Positions 1-9,909 of a stretch of 64,000 bases of DNA are shown piece after piece (position 1 is the first letter of the stretch; each line of letters starts with the position of its first letter). Below the pieces are notes generated by a model. That model saw only the letters and a program-made list of their open reading frames with translations, was not told the DNA's origin and made no database searches. The DNA comes from Sphingomonas sp. IBVSS2. Its GTDB lineage: Bacteria > Pseudomonadota > Alphaproteobacteria > Sphingomonadales > Sphingomonadaceae. Position numbers and translations under genes: made by a program. The stretch is from contig NZ_NFUR01000002.1 of assembly GCF_002127225.1 (NCBI RefSeq), positions 558,001-622,000 of the forward strand. Direction: 5' to 3'.

Positions 1-32
1 AGCCCGTCGAGCAGGATGGCATATTCAGCCAT
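1..32 (-). CDS. Start of a third gene of the folate cluster (partial)
   Basis: An ATG read leftward from base 32 opens a frame that runs off the window edge after ten codons (M-A-E-Y-A-I-L-L-D-G). It overlaps the last eight bases of the upstream reductase gene, which suggests translational coupling. In this context (folE, then a FolM-like reductase) a dihydroneopterin aldolase or another pterin enzyme would fit. That is inference from position only, because ten residues cannot identify a family. Confidence 0.45.
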   Translation of the reverse strand, partial: MAEYAILLDG

Positions 33-789
33 GCGGGCGCTCCCGCCCCTCGAACATCACGTCGCCGTCGCGCTGGAGGAAGCGCTGGCCGCAATCGACG
101 AAGACATTCTGGCCGGTGATGCTGCGGGCGGTGAGCAGATGCTCGACCGTGGCCGCGATGTCGGCAAGCGCGACGGGGCGCTGGAGCAGGTTCTGGCGGG
201 CGTGCCCGGCGAATTCCTCGGCGGTCTGGTCGAGGCTGGGGAGCGTGAGGCCCGGCGAGACCGCGTTCACCCGGATGCGCGGCGCGAGGCCGCGGGCGAG
301 CAGCTCGGTCGCGGTGGCGAGCGCGGCCTTGCTGAGCGTGTAGGTGAGGAAATCGGGATTGAGGTTGGCGAGCTTCTGGTCGAGCAGGTTGACCACGGCG
401 CCCTCGTCGAGATCGTCCTGCGCCGCCAGCGCCGAAGCGAGCGCGACGGGGGCGCCGCAATTGACGCGCATGTGCCGGTCGAGCAGCGCGAAATCGGCGA
501 GGGGCAGGGCGTCCCAGGCGAATTGGGAGGCGTTGTTGACGAGCCCTTCCACCGCGCCGCCCAGACCTTGCCGGGCTGCCGCGATCAGCGCGGGAGCGGT
601 CTTCGCCTCGGCCAGTTCGCCGCTCACCACGCAGGCGGTGCCGCCCTCGGCTTCGATCTGCGCGCGCAGCGCCTCGGCCTCGTCGGGGGCATGGTGATGG
701 TGGATCGCCACGGCATGGCCGCGCAGCGCCAGCCGGCGGGCGATCGCCGCGCCGATCCGTCTTGCGCCGCCGGTGACGAGAACCCGCAT
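25..789 (-). CDS. SDR-family oxidoreductase, FolM-like (dihydromonapterin/pteridine reductase type)
   Basis: A 254-residue short-chain dehydrogenase/reductase. The N-terminal Rossmann motif TGGARRIG is at residues 7-14, an NNAS motif follows in the middle, and the catalytic pair is Y-T-L-S-K. The C-terminal part (RVNAVSPGL, then ITGQNVFVDCGQRF) resembles FolM/pteridine reductases more than generic SDRs. These enzymes use NADPH to reduce pterins in the cytoplasm. The start at 789 is chosen because its ATG overlaps the folE stop codon (TGATG arrangement), which indicates translational coupling. Its 3' end overlaps the next gene. SDR membership is clear. The substrate is inferred from homology feel plus the folE neighbour. 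Confidence 0.8.
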   Translation of the reverse strand: MRVLVTGGARRIGAAIARRLALRGHAVAIHHHHAPDEAEALRAQIEAEGGTACVVSGELAEAKTAPALIAAARQGLGGAVEGLVNNASQFAWDALPLADFALLDRHMRVNCGAPVALASALAAQDDLDEGAVVNLLDQKLANLNPDFLTYTLSKAALATATELLARGLAPRIRVNAVSPGLTLPSLDQTAEEFAGHARQNLLQRPVALADIAATVEHLLTARSITGQNVFVDCGQRFLQRDGDVMFEGRERPHG

Positions 790-1409
790 CAATAGCCCAT
801 CAGCTTGAGCACTTCCTGGCGGCTGCGCTCGTCGTCGCGGAACACGCCCATCATCCGGCTGGTGACCATGCCGACGCCGGGCGTGCGCACGCCGCGCGCG
901 GTCATGCAGCCATGCGTCGCCTCGATCACGACGGCGACGCCCTGGGGCCGCAGCTTGTCCCAGATGCAGTCCGCCACCTGCGCGGTGAGCCGTTCCTGCA
1001 CCTGGAGCCGGCTGGCGAAGCCGTGGAGCACGCGGGCGAGCTTGGAAATGCCGACGACGCGGTCCTTGGGCAGATAGGCGATCGACGCCTTGCCGGTGAT
1101 CGGCGCCAGGTGATGCTCGCAATGCGACTGGAACGGGATGCCGTTCAGCAGCACGATGTCGTCATAGCCCCCCACTTCCTCGAACACGCGGTTGAGGTGA
1201 TGGGCAGGGTCCTCGTCATAGCCCTGGCAATATTCCTTCCAGGCGCGGGCGACGCGCTGCGGCGTATCGAGCAGTCCCTCGCGCCCGGGATCGTCGCCGG
1301 CCCAGCGGATCAGCGTGCGGATCGCGTCCGAAACCTCGGCGGGGACCGGAATCTTGGCCGACGGCGCAACGATGTCGCCATCTTCGGGCCCCTCGTGATC
1401 ATGCACCAT
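789..1409 (-). CDS. folE: GTP cyclohydrolase I
   Basis: Converts GTP to dihydroneopterin triphosphate, the first step of tetrahydrofolate and pterin synthesis. The protein has 206 residues, normal for the type IA family. The zinc ligands are visible as Cys97 and His100 in SHCEHH and Cys168 in HGCMTARG. The family signatures VVGISKLARVLH and RLQVQERLT are present, as is the C-terminal TSRMMGVFRDD. The protein ends in LKLMGY. It is the first gene of the minus-strand cluster and overlaps the following reductase by one base. The region to its right (1410-1630) separates it from the divergent TonB receptor and shows no recognisable operator. Confidence 0.97.
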   Translation of the reverse strand: MVHDHEGPEDGDIVAPSAKIPVPAEVSDAIRTLIRWAGDDPGREGLLDTPQRVARAWKEYCQGYDEDPAHHLNRVFEEVGGYDDIVLLNGIPFQSHCEHHLAPITGKASIAYLPKDRVVGISKLARVLHGFASRLQVQERLTAQVADCIWDKLRPQGVAVVIEATHGCMTARGVRTPGVGMVTSRMMGVFRDDERSRQEVLKLMGY

Positions 1410-1639
1410 TTTCTTCTCTTCCTCGCGACTTTCGGTCTTTACGCTACGGCATCTGCGGTTCTTGCAGAAACCGGGTGTGGCTCAACTGTATCTCATCGAG
1501 AAAAACGGCAGGAAACTGCGGAGTTCCCGCCCTTATCCCCGTTGACGGGCTGAAAAATGCAGCGTTAGTTTCGCTGGCGATAAAAGCAACGCCGTGACCG
1601 GTAGGAGCCGGCCGGCGCCCAAGGAGGGGGATGCACCCG

Positions 1640-4318
1640 ATGAAGAAGCTCGACCTGCTCGCGGCGACTGCGCTCACGCTGTTCCTCGCGACGCCCGCCT
1701 TTGCCCAGCAGCAGACGACGGCGGCACCCGCGCCGGACGACAGCCAGGAATATACCTCCGCCAACGAGATCGTCGTCACGGCAACCCGCCGTAACGAGAC
1801 CGTGCAGGACGTGCCGATCGCGATCACCGCCATCGGCGCCGCGGAACTGCAGAATGCCGGCGTGGACAATATTCGCGACCTTGAGCAGCTCGCGCCGTCG
1901 ATCCAGAGCTCGACCGGCCAGTCCTCGGCCACCGGCACCACCATCTATCTGCGCGGCATCACCACGGGCGGCGACAATCCGGGCTTCGAGCCCGCGGTCG
2001 GCGTGTTCATCGACGGCGTGTTCCGCGCCCGTGCCGGCGTCGCCATCTCCGAGCTGCCCGAGCTGGAGCGCGTCGAAGTGCTGCGCGGCCCGCAGGGCAC
2101 GCTGTTCGGCCGCAACACCTCGGCCGGCGCGCTCAGCATCTACACCGCGCTGCCGCAGTTCGAGACCCATGGCTATGTCGAGGGCACCTACGGCAACTAC
2201 AACGCCTATGGCGTCAGGGGCGCGATCACCGGCCCGGTGAGCGAAGGCCTCGCGCTGCGCCTCGACGGCAGCTACCGGAAGCGGGACGGCTACATCAAGG
2301 ACGCCAACAGCGACCGCCGCTTCAACGACATCGATCGCTGGGCGCTGCGTGGCCAGGCGCTGCTCGACAAGGGCGACGTGACCTTCCGCCTGATCGCCGA
2401 CTATTACCAGACCGACGAAGTCTGCTGCGCCACCGTCTCGGTGGTGCGCGGCGGCCTTGCCCAGGTGATCAACGGCATCGCGGCGTCGCAGGGGCGGGTC
2501 GGCATCTACACCGGCCAGCCCAGCGACCGCATCCAGGCCGCTTCGCCCAATCGCAACTATGGCGAGAAGGTGAAGGACTGGGGCCTTTCGGGCGAGCTCA
2601 ACTGGGATCTGGGCGGCGCCAAGCTGACTTCGATCACCGCCTATCGCGACTGGCGCGCGCTCCGCAGCCAGGACATCGACTTCTCGGGCATCGATCGCGC
2701 CTATCGCGACGGCTACAAGACCCGGCTGAAGGATTTCACCCAGGAAGTCCGCCTCCAGGGCTCGGCGTTCGGCGGCGTGCTCGACTGGCTCGTCGGCGGC
2801 TTCTACCTGCACGAGCAGAACGACCTGACCGACACGGTGCGCGTTGGCAACGACGCCAATCTGTACGTCGATTCGGTGTTCAATGCGCTCGCCGGCCCGT
2901 CCTTCGGCGGCAGGGTGCAGTTCTACGGCTCGCTCGGCCCGACGGTGCCGACGCCGGGCGCGGTGTTCCTCAATCCGGCGGTGCCCAATTCGCTGCCGGC
3001 GCTCCAGGCCGTTTATGGCGCCACGCTCGCGCCGCTGGTCGGCTGCTTCCGCGCCCAGGCGGGCACGGCGCCGGGAAGCCTCTGCGTGATTCCGGGCTTC
3101 CCCGCCACGCCGATCCCGGGCCTCGCCGCGCTGGCCGCGTCGCCGCTGCCGGGCGCCGTCGCCGGCCAGGGCAACAACAACGACCAGTTCGGCGTGAAGA
3201 CCGATGCCTTCGCGCTGTTCACGCACAATATCGTCAACATCACCGACAAGTTCTCGCTGACCCTCGGTGCGCGCTGGAACCATGAGCGCAAGGCGATGAA
3301 CGCGTCGATCAACAACAATACCGGCAGCTGCACCTTCTTCAACCAGGTGCGCGCGGGCAATCCGGCGGCTACCGCCTATGCCAACCTGCTCAAGCAGCTC
3401 GGTATCTTCAACAACCTGTACCTGCTGAGTTGCAATCCGGCGATCAACACCGAGTTCAACGGCAACTACGCCGACAGCTTCACCGATGATAAGATCACCG
3501 GCACCGTGAAGCTCGCCTACAAGCTTTCGAACAAGCTGCTGATCTACGGAAGCTATGATCACGGCTACAAGTCGGGCGGCTATAATCTCGACCAGGCGAC
3601 CTTCGACTCGGTGCTGCTCGGCGGCAACGGCCCGCAGGGCCGCGACCTGCGCTTCGGCGCGGAGACCAACGACGCGTTCGAGATCGGTACCAAGTTCAGC
3701 CCGAACCGTGCCTTCTCGCTGAACATCGCCGCCTTCTACATGAACTTCTACAACCTGCAGTCGCTGGTGTTCTCGGGCAATAACTTCGTCGTCCAGAACG
3801 TCCCCAAGAGCGTTTCGAAGGGCGTGGAGATCGAATCGACGATCCGGCCGTCCAAGAACCTGACCTTCCAGCTGGGCTACAGCTATATCGACGCCCAATA
3901 TTCCAAGTCGAACAACTTCACCGGCACGCCGCTGCAGGGCCAGGAAGGCCGCCAGTTCCAGAACCAGCCGAAGCACACCGTGACCGGCTCGGTGACCTGG
4001 GAGCCGCAGATCACGAGGGGCCTCAAGGGCCTGATCCATATGGATGCCCGCTACAACAGCGAAGTCGACATCCCCTCGAGCAACCCCGATCCGGTGACCG
4101 GCCACACTGCGATCCGGAACGAAGGCTATGGGCTGATCAACGGCTCGATCGGCCTGCAGTCGAACGACGGGAAGATCCGCGGCGAGGTGTTCGTCGAGAA
4201 CCTCACCAATACTTTCTACTTCATCTCGGGCTTTGCGGTGCCGGAGCAGACCGGCAACTATAACGGCTATCCGGGCTATCCGCGCTTCTACGGCGCGCGG
4301 CTGCGGTTCGGCTTCTAA
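1640..4318 (+). CDS. TonB-dependent outer-membrane receptor
   Basis: A large outer-membrane transporter driven by TonB. A signal peptide (MKKLDLLAATALTLFLATP, then AFA before QQQ) is followed by a TonB-box-like stretch (ANEIVVTATRR), the plug domain with the segment VEVLRGPQGTLFGRNTSAGA, and a beta barrel ending in a terminal Phe (RLRFGF). An upstream ATG at 1631 is in frame, but the Shine-Dalgarno AAGGAGG at 1621-1627 nearly touches it. The ATG at 1640 gives the more typical MKK signal peptide, so I prefer it (892 residues). No substrate-specific partner lies beside it. Small organic substrates or siderophores are both possible. A strong terminator follows. Confidence 0.93.
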   Translation: MKKLDLLAATALTLFLATPAFAQQQTTAAPAPDDSQEYTSANEIVVTATRRNETVQDVPIAITAIGAAELQNAGVDNIRDLEQLAPSIQSSTGQSSATGTTIYLRGITTGGDNPGFEPAVGVFIDGVFRARAGVAISELPELERVEVLRGPQGTLFGRNTSAGALSIYTALPQFETHGYVEGTYGNYNAYGVRGAITGPVSEGLALRLDGSYRKRDGYIKDANSDRRFNDIDRWALRGQALLDKGDVTFRLIADYYQTDEVCCATVSVVRGGLAQVINGIAASQGRVGIYTGQPSDRIQAASPNRNYGEKVKDWGLSGELNWDLGGAKLTSITAYRDWRALRSQDIDFSGIDRAYRDGYKTRLKDFTQEVRLQGSAFGGVLDWLVGGFYLHEQNDLTDTVRVGNDANLYVDSVFNALAGPSFGGRVQFYGSLGPTVPTPGAVFLNPAVPNSLPALQAVYGATLAPLVGCFRAQAGTAPGSLCVIPGFPATPIPGLAALAASPLPGAVAGQGNNNDQFGVKTDAFALFTHNIVNITDKFSLTLGARWNHERKAMNASINNNTGSCTFFNQVRAGNPAATAYANLLKQLGIFNNLYLLSCNPAINTEFNGNYADSFTDDKITGTVKLAYKLSNKLLIYGSYDHGYKSGGYNLDQATFDSVLLGGNGPQGRDLRFGAETNDAFEIGTKFSPNRAFSLNIAAFYMNFYNLQSLVFSGNNFVVQNVPKSVSKGVEIESTIRPSKNLTFQLGYSYIDAQYSKSNNFTGTPLQGQEGRQFQNQPKHTVTGSVTWEPQITRGLKGLIHMDARYNSEVDIPSSNPDPVTGHTAIRNEGYGLINGSIGLQSNDGKIRGEVFVENLTNTFYFISGFAVPEQTGNYNGYPGYPRFYGARLRFGF

Positions 4319-4340
4319 AACAGGCTTCGGCCAGGGATGG

Positions 4341-4370
4341 GGGCGCTCCGGGAGACCGGGGCGCCCTTTT
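4341..4370 (+). terminator. Rho-independent terminator after the first TonB receptor
   Basis: An 11-bp stem (4341-4351 with 4356-4366, one T-G wobble) closes on a GAGA tetraloop and is followed by TTTT. It lies 22 bases after the receptor stop codon. The 78 bases between it and the next convergent gene show nothing else. Confidence 0.9.
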
Positions 4371-4448
4371 CGTTGGGAGGGAGTGCCGGCTCCGCCCGGC
4401 GGGAGGAAGGCCAGTGCCTTTGGCGAACCGGAACCCCGAACGGATGGC

Positions 4449-5243
4449 TCAGCGGACGCCGCGCGGCCTGACCGTGCTGTACAGGCGGTTGTCCTGCCCA
4501 AAGACCACCCGGATATCCTGCGGAGCACCCTTGCCGCCACAATCCAGCACCGCCGCGCGCTCGCCGGTCCAGAGAGCCCGTCCGATGCAATCCGGCGCGG
4601 CGGGCACGAGGTAGAGCGGTACGTCCCCGGAATAGCCGCCGACCTGATATTTCTGCACGGTATAGGCAATGGTCTGGAAGAGCGTGAACCCGGCCAGGGC
4701 GAGCGTGGTTGCGGCGGTGACGCCGGTGCCGGGAGTACGATGTCGTCGAAAACGCAGCGCGGCCTGGCCGAGCAGGCCGACAATGGCGACGCCGCTCGTC
4801 GAAACCGCCGCAGCCGCCCCGGCTTCTGCCTGTCCACGGAACAGGCCCCATATGCCCAGGGCGAATATGAGACCGGCAATGCCAAGCGCGATGCGCTTCA
4901 GCCAGGCCAGTCGGCTCTCGAAGCCTCCGACAAGCCAAGCCGCCAGAAACAGGATGGCGAGAGGGATGGTGAAGAACAGAAGCGATAGCCCCGACATCGC
5001 CACATCGGCGAATGTCGCGAGCTGAAGGAAATTCAAACCCCAGCGATCGAAGACCGCCTGGTTGGCGAGGATCGACAGAGCGAAGGAGGCGGCGGTCACG
5101 ACGGAAAAATACTCCGTCAGCCTTTTGCCCAGCCCGATCCTGCCGGGTCGAGGGGGCTCGGCGCCGGGCAAATGCCGCGCCTCGATATCCTCTTGCCGGA
5201 CTTTTGGAGACACGGCTCGCCGCTTGTTCGTTTGTACTGTCAT
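4449..5243 (-). CDS. Multi-pass membrane protein of unknown function
   Basis: A 264-residue protein not assigned to a family. A charged N-terminus of about 45 residues (MTVQTNKRRAVSPKVRQ) precedes four to five hydrophobic segments, including MSGLSLLFFTIPLAILFLAA and RIALGIAGLIFALGIWGLF. The C-terminal part of about 70 residues appears soluble and contains two Cys (PDCIGRAL and VLDCGGKG) that could form an extracytoplasmic disulfide. The ATG at 5243 follows a weak GGGGGG ribosome site. A longer open frame upstream lacks a better start. It sits between the TonB receptor terminator and a TMEM175-type gene and is probably expressed alone. Confidence 0.7.
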   Translation of the reverse strand: MTVQTNKRRAVSPKVRQEDIEARHLPGAEPPRPGRIGLGKRLTEYFSVVTAASFALSILANQAVFDRWGLNFLQLATFADVAMSGLSLLFFTIPLAILFLAAWLVGGFESRLAWLKRIALGIAGLIFALGIWGLFRGQAEAGAAAAVSTSGVAIVGLLGQAALRFRRHRTPGTGVTAATTLALAGFTLFQTIAYTVQKYQVGGYSGDVPLYLVPAAPDCIGRALWTGERAAVLDCGGKGAPQDIRVVFGQDNRLYSTVRPRGVR

Positions 5244-5307
5244 CAGCCCCCCGGGGCAGGCCCCTAGCAGGAAGAACGAGCCCAGGTGAAGCCTTGGCGC
5301 AAGGGCG

Positions 5308-5910
5308 TCACTCCCCGAACAGCGCGTCGATCGGGCTCTTCGGCAGGAACCACAGCACCGCCACCAGCGCCGCGCAGGCGAGCCCCGCCCAGGGAGAGAC
5401 GAAGGTGAGCGCGATGCCGCTCGCATAGATGGCGGAGGCCACCGCGCCCTTGCGCAAGGTGCGGTGGTGATAGGCTTGCGCCGCCGCGTCCTGCCGGCCG
5501 GTGCGGCGGATCACTGCCTGGAGCCAGACATAGGCAAAGCTCGGCAGCATCATGACGCACATATAGACGAGCGCCGCATCGTGCGTGAAATGCTGCTCGC
5601 CCAGATAGGCGGTGGCGAAGGGCACCAGGGACAGGGTGAAGAGCAGGGCGATATTGGCCCAGAGCAGATCATTGGTGATCCGCGTGGCATGGGCGAACAT
5701 GCGGTGGTGGTTCACCCAGTAGATCGCGACATAGGCATAGCTGAGCACATAGGCGGTGAAGACCGGCCACAATGCCCAGAGATGTTGCAGGCCAGGTTCC
5801 TCCGGCGCCTTCATCTCGAGCACCATGATCGTGATGATGATCGCGATCACGCCGTCGGAAAAGGCTTCCACGCGATTGACGCCGCCCCGGCCCTCGTCGG
5901 TCTCGTTCAA
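5308..5910 (-). CDS. TMEM175/DUF1211-family membrane protein
   Basis: A 200-residue protein with about six transmembrane segments. The hallmark lies near the N-terminus: RVEAFSDGVIAIIITIMVLE, the FSDGV...A signature of the TMEM175 (DUF1211) family. Bacterial members form tetrameric, potassium-leaning leak channels in the inner membrane. Length and topology fit the bacterial six-helix type. A conserved-looking YWVNHHRMF follows in the third segment. It is read in the same direction as the membrane gene to its left, 64 bases away, so co-transcription is possible but unproven. Channel function is inferred from the family. Confidence 0.88.
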   Translation of the reverse strand: MNETDEGRGGVNRVEAFSDGVIAIIITIMVLEMKAPEEPGLQHLWALWPVFTAYVLSYAYVAIYWVNHHRMFAHATRITNDLLWANIALLFTLSLVPFATAYLGEQHFTHDAALVYMCVMMLPSFAYVWLQAVIRRTGRQDAAAQAYHHRTLRKGAVASAIYASGIALTFVSPWAGLACAALVAVLWFLPKSPIDALFGE

Positions 5911-5990
5911 GTCAGCCCCCTTTGCTCGCTGCAGTTGCGATGCTTATAGTTCGATATCGAGCTGCGGGAACCGTTCCGAAGGAGGAAGCG

Positions 5991-6381
5991 ATGCATGTTC
6001 CGCCCAGCTTCACCACGCTCTTCCCCTATCTCTTCGTCGGCGGGGCGCATGCCTATCTCGACTTTCTGGTGCGGGGCCTGGGCGGCGAGATCGTCGGCGT
6101 GCACCAGACGCCGGACGGCGTGGTGCGCAACGCCCAGCTGCGTTTCGGCGACACCACCATCATGGTGAGCGAGGCGGGCGAGGGGCGGGAGCCGCCGCGC
6201 GGCACCTAATTATCTCTATGTCGAGGGCGCCGATGCGGCGATGGCGCGCGGCGTGGAAGCGGGCGGGACGACGGAGAGCGAAGTGGGCGACCGCGTCTAT
6301 GGCGACCGGCAGGGCGGGCTTCGCGATCCCGCGGGCAATATCTGGTGGCTGTCGCAGCGGCTGGCGCCGGGCCCCTATTGA
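5991..6381 (+). pseudogene. VOC-family (glyoxalase/bleomycin-resistance-like) gene with a frameshift
   Basis: Two reading frames together make one typical VOC protein of about 129 residues. The first frame (ATG at 5991 after GGAGG) reads MHVPPSFTTLFPYLFVGGAH... to PPRGT and hits TAA at 6207. The next frame, shifted by one base, continues NYLYVEGADAAMARG, then GDRQGGLRDPAGNIWWLSQR to a TGA at 6379-6381. Removing one base at about 6207 restores continuous coding. The family includes dioxygenases, glyoxalase I and antibiotic-binding proteins, and no specific substrate can be given. The gene is either recently inactivated or carries a sequencing error. Both halves keep good coding character, which favours a recent event. 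Confidence 0.85.
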
Positions 6382-6405
6382 AGCCCGGCGCCGCACGCCC
6401 TCTCC

Positions 6406-7560
<1,155 letters not shown>

Positions 7561-8076
7561 TCAGGCCGCCTCGGCCCCTCTCGCAATCGCCACGATGCCG
7601 GTGCGCGCCACCTCGACCAGACCGAGATCGCGCATCAGCTCGACGAACTTGTCCAGCTTCTCGGAACCGCCCGTCACTTCGAAGACGAAGCTCGACGTGG
7701 TCGCGTCGACCACCCGGGCGCGGTACACCTCGGCGAGACGCAGCGCCTCGATCCGGTGCTCGCCGGTGCCTGCCACCTTCACCAGCGCCAGCTCGCGCTC
7801 GACATGCGGGCCGAAAGCGGTGAGATCGGTCACCTTGTGCACCGGCACCAGCCGCTCGAGCTGGGCGATGATCTGCTCCATCACCGGGGCCGAGGCCTCG
7901 GTGACGATGGTGATGCGGCTGATCAGGTCGTCGTCGCTGATCTCCGACACGGTGAGCGAGGAGATGTTGTAGCCCCGCGCCGTGAACAGGCCCGCGATCC
8001 GGGCAAGGATGCCCGGCTCGTTGTCGACGATGACGGCGAGCGTGTGCCGCTCGACTGCTTCTTCCTTGATGTGCAT
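7561..8076 (-). CDS. ilvN: Acetolactate synthase small (regulatory) subunit
   Basis: The regulatory partner of IlvB in branched-chain amino acid synthesis. It activates the catalytic subunit and mediates valine feedback. The 171-residue length is the usual ilvN/ilvH size. An N-terminal ACT domain is clear (HTLAVIVDNEPGILARIAGL, then GYNISSLTVS), followed by the small-subunit C-terminal domain (RELALVKVAG, then GLVEVARTGIVAIARG). It starts four bases after the ilvB stop codon, so the two subunits are translationally linked and made together. Confidence 0.97.
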   Translation of the reverse strand: MHIKEEAVERHTLAVIVDNEPGILARIAGLFTARGYNISSLTVSEISDDDLISRITIVTEASAPVMEQIIAQLERLVPVHKVTDLTAFGPHVERELALVKVAGTGEHRIEALRLAEVYRARVVDATTSSFVFEVTGGSEKLDKFVELMRDLGLVEVARTGIVAIARGAEAA

Positions 8077-8080
8077 GGGA

Positions 8081-9829
8081 TCAGACCAGCGCCTTGGCTT
8101 CGTCGTCCATCTCGCCCGAGACTTCGGCCGATTGGAGCAGCATTTCGGTATGGGCGGCGCCCGACGGGATCATCGGGAAGCAGTTGGCGAGCTTGGCCAC
8201 CATGCAATCCACCAGCACCGGCCCGTCATGCGCGAGCATCTCGGCGATGCCGGTGTCGAGCTGGTCGCGCGTCTCGATGCGGATGCCCTTCCAGCCATAG
8301 GCCTCGGCTAGCTTCACGAAATCGGGCAGCGCGTCGCTGTAGCTCTCCGAATAGCGCGACTGATAGGTCAGCTGCTGCCACTGGCGGACCATGCCCATAT
8401 ATTCGTTGTTCAGGATGAAGATCTTGACCGGCAGGCGATATTGGGTCGCCGTCGCCAGTTCCTGGATGTTCATCTGGATCGAGGCTTCGCCGGCGATGTC
8501 GATCACCAGCGCGTCCGGATTGCCCAGCTGGGCGCCGATCGCGGCCGGCAGGCCATAGCCCATCGTCCCCAGGCCGCCCGAAGTCAGCCATTTGTTGGGG
8601 TCCTCGAAGTCGAAATGCTGGGCGGCCCACATCTGGTGCTGGCCGACTTCGGTGGTGATGATCGGGGCCTTGTCCTTGGTCGCCTCCCACAAGGCCCTGA
8701 TGGCGCGTTGCGGCATGATGACCTGGGGATCGGCCTCCTGGAAATCCAGGCAGCGGGTCTGGCGCCAGCCCTGGATGCGGTTCCACCATTCGGACAGGTC
8801 CGGACGGGGGTGCTTCCGGCGTTGATACGCATCGATCATCGCCTGGATCGCCCGGCCGACGTCCGCCACGATGGGCAGGTCGACGCGGACGTTCTTGTTG
8901 ATGCTCGACCGGTCGATATCGACATGGATCTTCGCGCTGTTCGGCGAAAAGGCATCCAGGCGGCCGGTGACGCGATCGTCGAACCGGGCACCCAGGGCGA
9001 TGATCAGATCGGCCTTGTTCATCGCCATATTTGCTTCGTAGGTGCCGTGCATCCCCAGCATGCCCAGCCACTTGTCGTCAGAGGCGGGGAAGGCGCCGAG
9101 GCCCATCAGGGTCGAGGTGACCGGCGCGCCGGTGATCTCCGCGAGCTGGCGCAGCAGGCGCGCGGCGTCGGGACCCGAATTGATGACCCCGCCGCCGGTG
9201 TAGAAGATCGGTCGCTCGGCCGCGGCCAGCATGTCGACCGCCCTCTCGATCGCCGCCGCATCGGGCTCGACCTGCGGGCGATAGGTCTTGTGCGAGATCG
9301 GGGCGTTCTCGCCGCGCCGCGCGGTCGCGACCTGGACGTCCTTGGGGATGTCGATCACCACCGGGCCCGGCCGGCCCGAAGTGGCGATGTAGAAGGCCTC
9401 GCGAATCGTCGGTTCGAGCCGGGCGGGGTCCTTCACCAGATAATTGTGCTTCGAGCAGTGGCGCGTGATGCCGACCGTGTCCGCCTCCTGGAAGGCATCG
9501 GTGCCGATCAGGCCGGTGGGGACCTGGCCGGTGATGACGACCATCGGGATCGAATCCATCAGCGCATCGGTGATGCCGGTGACTGCGTTGGTCGCGCCCG
9601 GGCCCGACGTGACGAGGACGACCCCCGGCTTGCCCGTGGCGCGGGCATAGCCCTCGGCCGCGTGCGTCGCCGCCTGCTCGTGGCGGACAAGAATATGTTT
9701 GATGCGATCCTGCTTGAAGATGGCATCGTAGATCGGAAGCACCGCGCCGCCGGGATAGCCGAACACGACTTCCACACCGAGATCGCACAGCGTCTCGATC
9801 AGGATGTCTGCTCCACTCTTCTCGGTCAC
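8081..9829 (-). CDS. ilvB: Acetolactate synthase large (catalytic) subunit
   Basis: A thiamine-diphosphate enzyme that condenses two pyruvates to acetolactate, or pyruvate with 2-oxobutyrate. The FAD and TPP domains are recognisable: VEVVFGYPGGAVLPIYD with the downstream catalytic Glu in RHEQAATHAAEGYAR, and at the C-terminus IAGEASIQMNIQEL followed by FILNNEYMGMVRQW. The start is decided by the ribosome site: GTG at 9829 has GGAGG five to six bases upstream, whereas the in-frame GTG at 9862 has none. That gives 582 residues. In the TPP/Mg motif the usual Asp of the GD(G/A)S pattern is Glu here (GEAS). The rest is canonical, so the enzyme is probably active. Confidence 0.96.
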   Translation of the reverse strand: MTEKSGADILIETLCDLGVEVVFGYPGGAVLPIYDAIFKQDRIKHILVRHEQAATHAAEGYARATGKPGVVLVTSGPGATNAVTGITDALMDSIPMVVITGQVPTGLIGTDAFQEADTVGITRHCSKHNYLVKDPARLEPTIREAFYIATSGRPGPVVIDIPKDVQVATARRGENAPISHKTYRPQVEPDAAAIERAVDMLAAAERPIFYTGGGVINSGPDAARLLRQLAEITGAPVTSTLMGLGAFPASDDKWLGMLGMHGTYEANMAMNKADLIIALGARFDDRVTGRLDAFSPNSAKIHVDIDRSSINKNVRVDLPIVADVGRAIQAMIDAYQRRKHPRPDLSEWWNRIQGWRQTRCLDFQEADPQVIMPQRAIRALWEATKDKAPIITTEVGQHQMWAAQHFDFEDPNKWLTSGGLGTMGYGLPAAIGAQLGNPDALVIDIAGEASIQMNIQELATATQYRLPVKIFILNNEYMGMVRQWQQLTYQSRYSESYSDALPDFVKLAEAYGWKGIRIETRDQLDTGIAEMLAHDGPVLVDCMVAKLANCFPMIPSGAAHTEMLLQSAEVSGEMDDEAKALV

Positions 9830-9874
9830 ATCGGCCTCCGTTGGTTGCAGTGCAAAACGCACCGCCGAAGGGCG

Positions 9875-9903
9875 CTGCTACCTGCACGAAAACTACGCGT
9901 CAA
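9875..9903 (-). promoter_or_regulatory. Candidate sigma-70 promoter of the ilvBNC operon
   Basis: Read on the minus strand, TTGACG (9903-9898) and TAGCAG (9880-9875) are separated by 17 bases. The -35 is good and the -10 is weak. It lies between miaA and the ilvB start. The leader contains a small hairpin (GTGC-GTTTT-GCAC) but no obvious leader peptide rich in Leu, Val or Ile codons, so classical attenuation is not supported. Confidence 0.45.
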
Positions 9904-9909
9904 GCCGCA

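Noticed and set aside
1565..4885. A 1106-codon open frame antisense to the first TonB receptor
   Set aside because: It is a shadow caused by high GC at third positions. The product is Arg/Ala/Val biased and has no domain, while the opposite strand encodes a clear receptor.
9863..9909. Attenuator with leader peptide before ilvB
   Set aside because: The short leader has a hairpin but no frame rich in Leu, Val or Ile codons.
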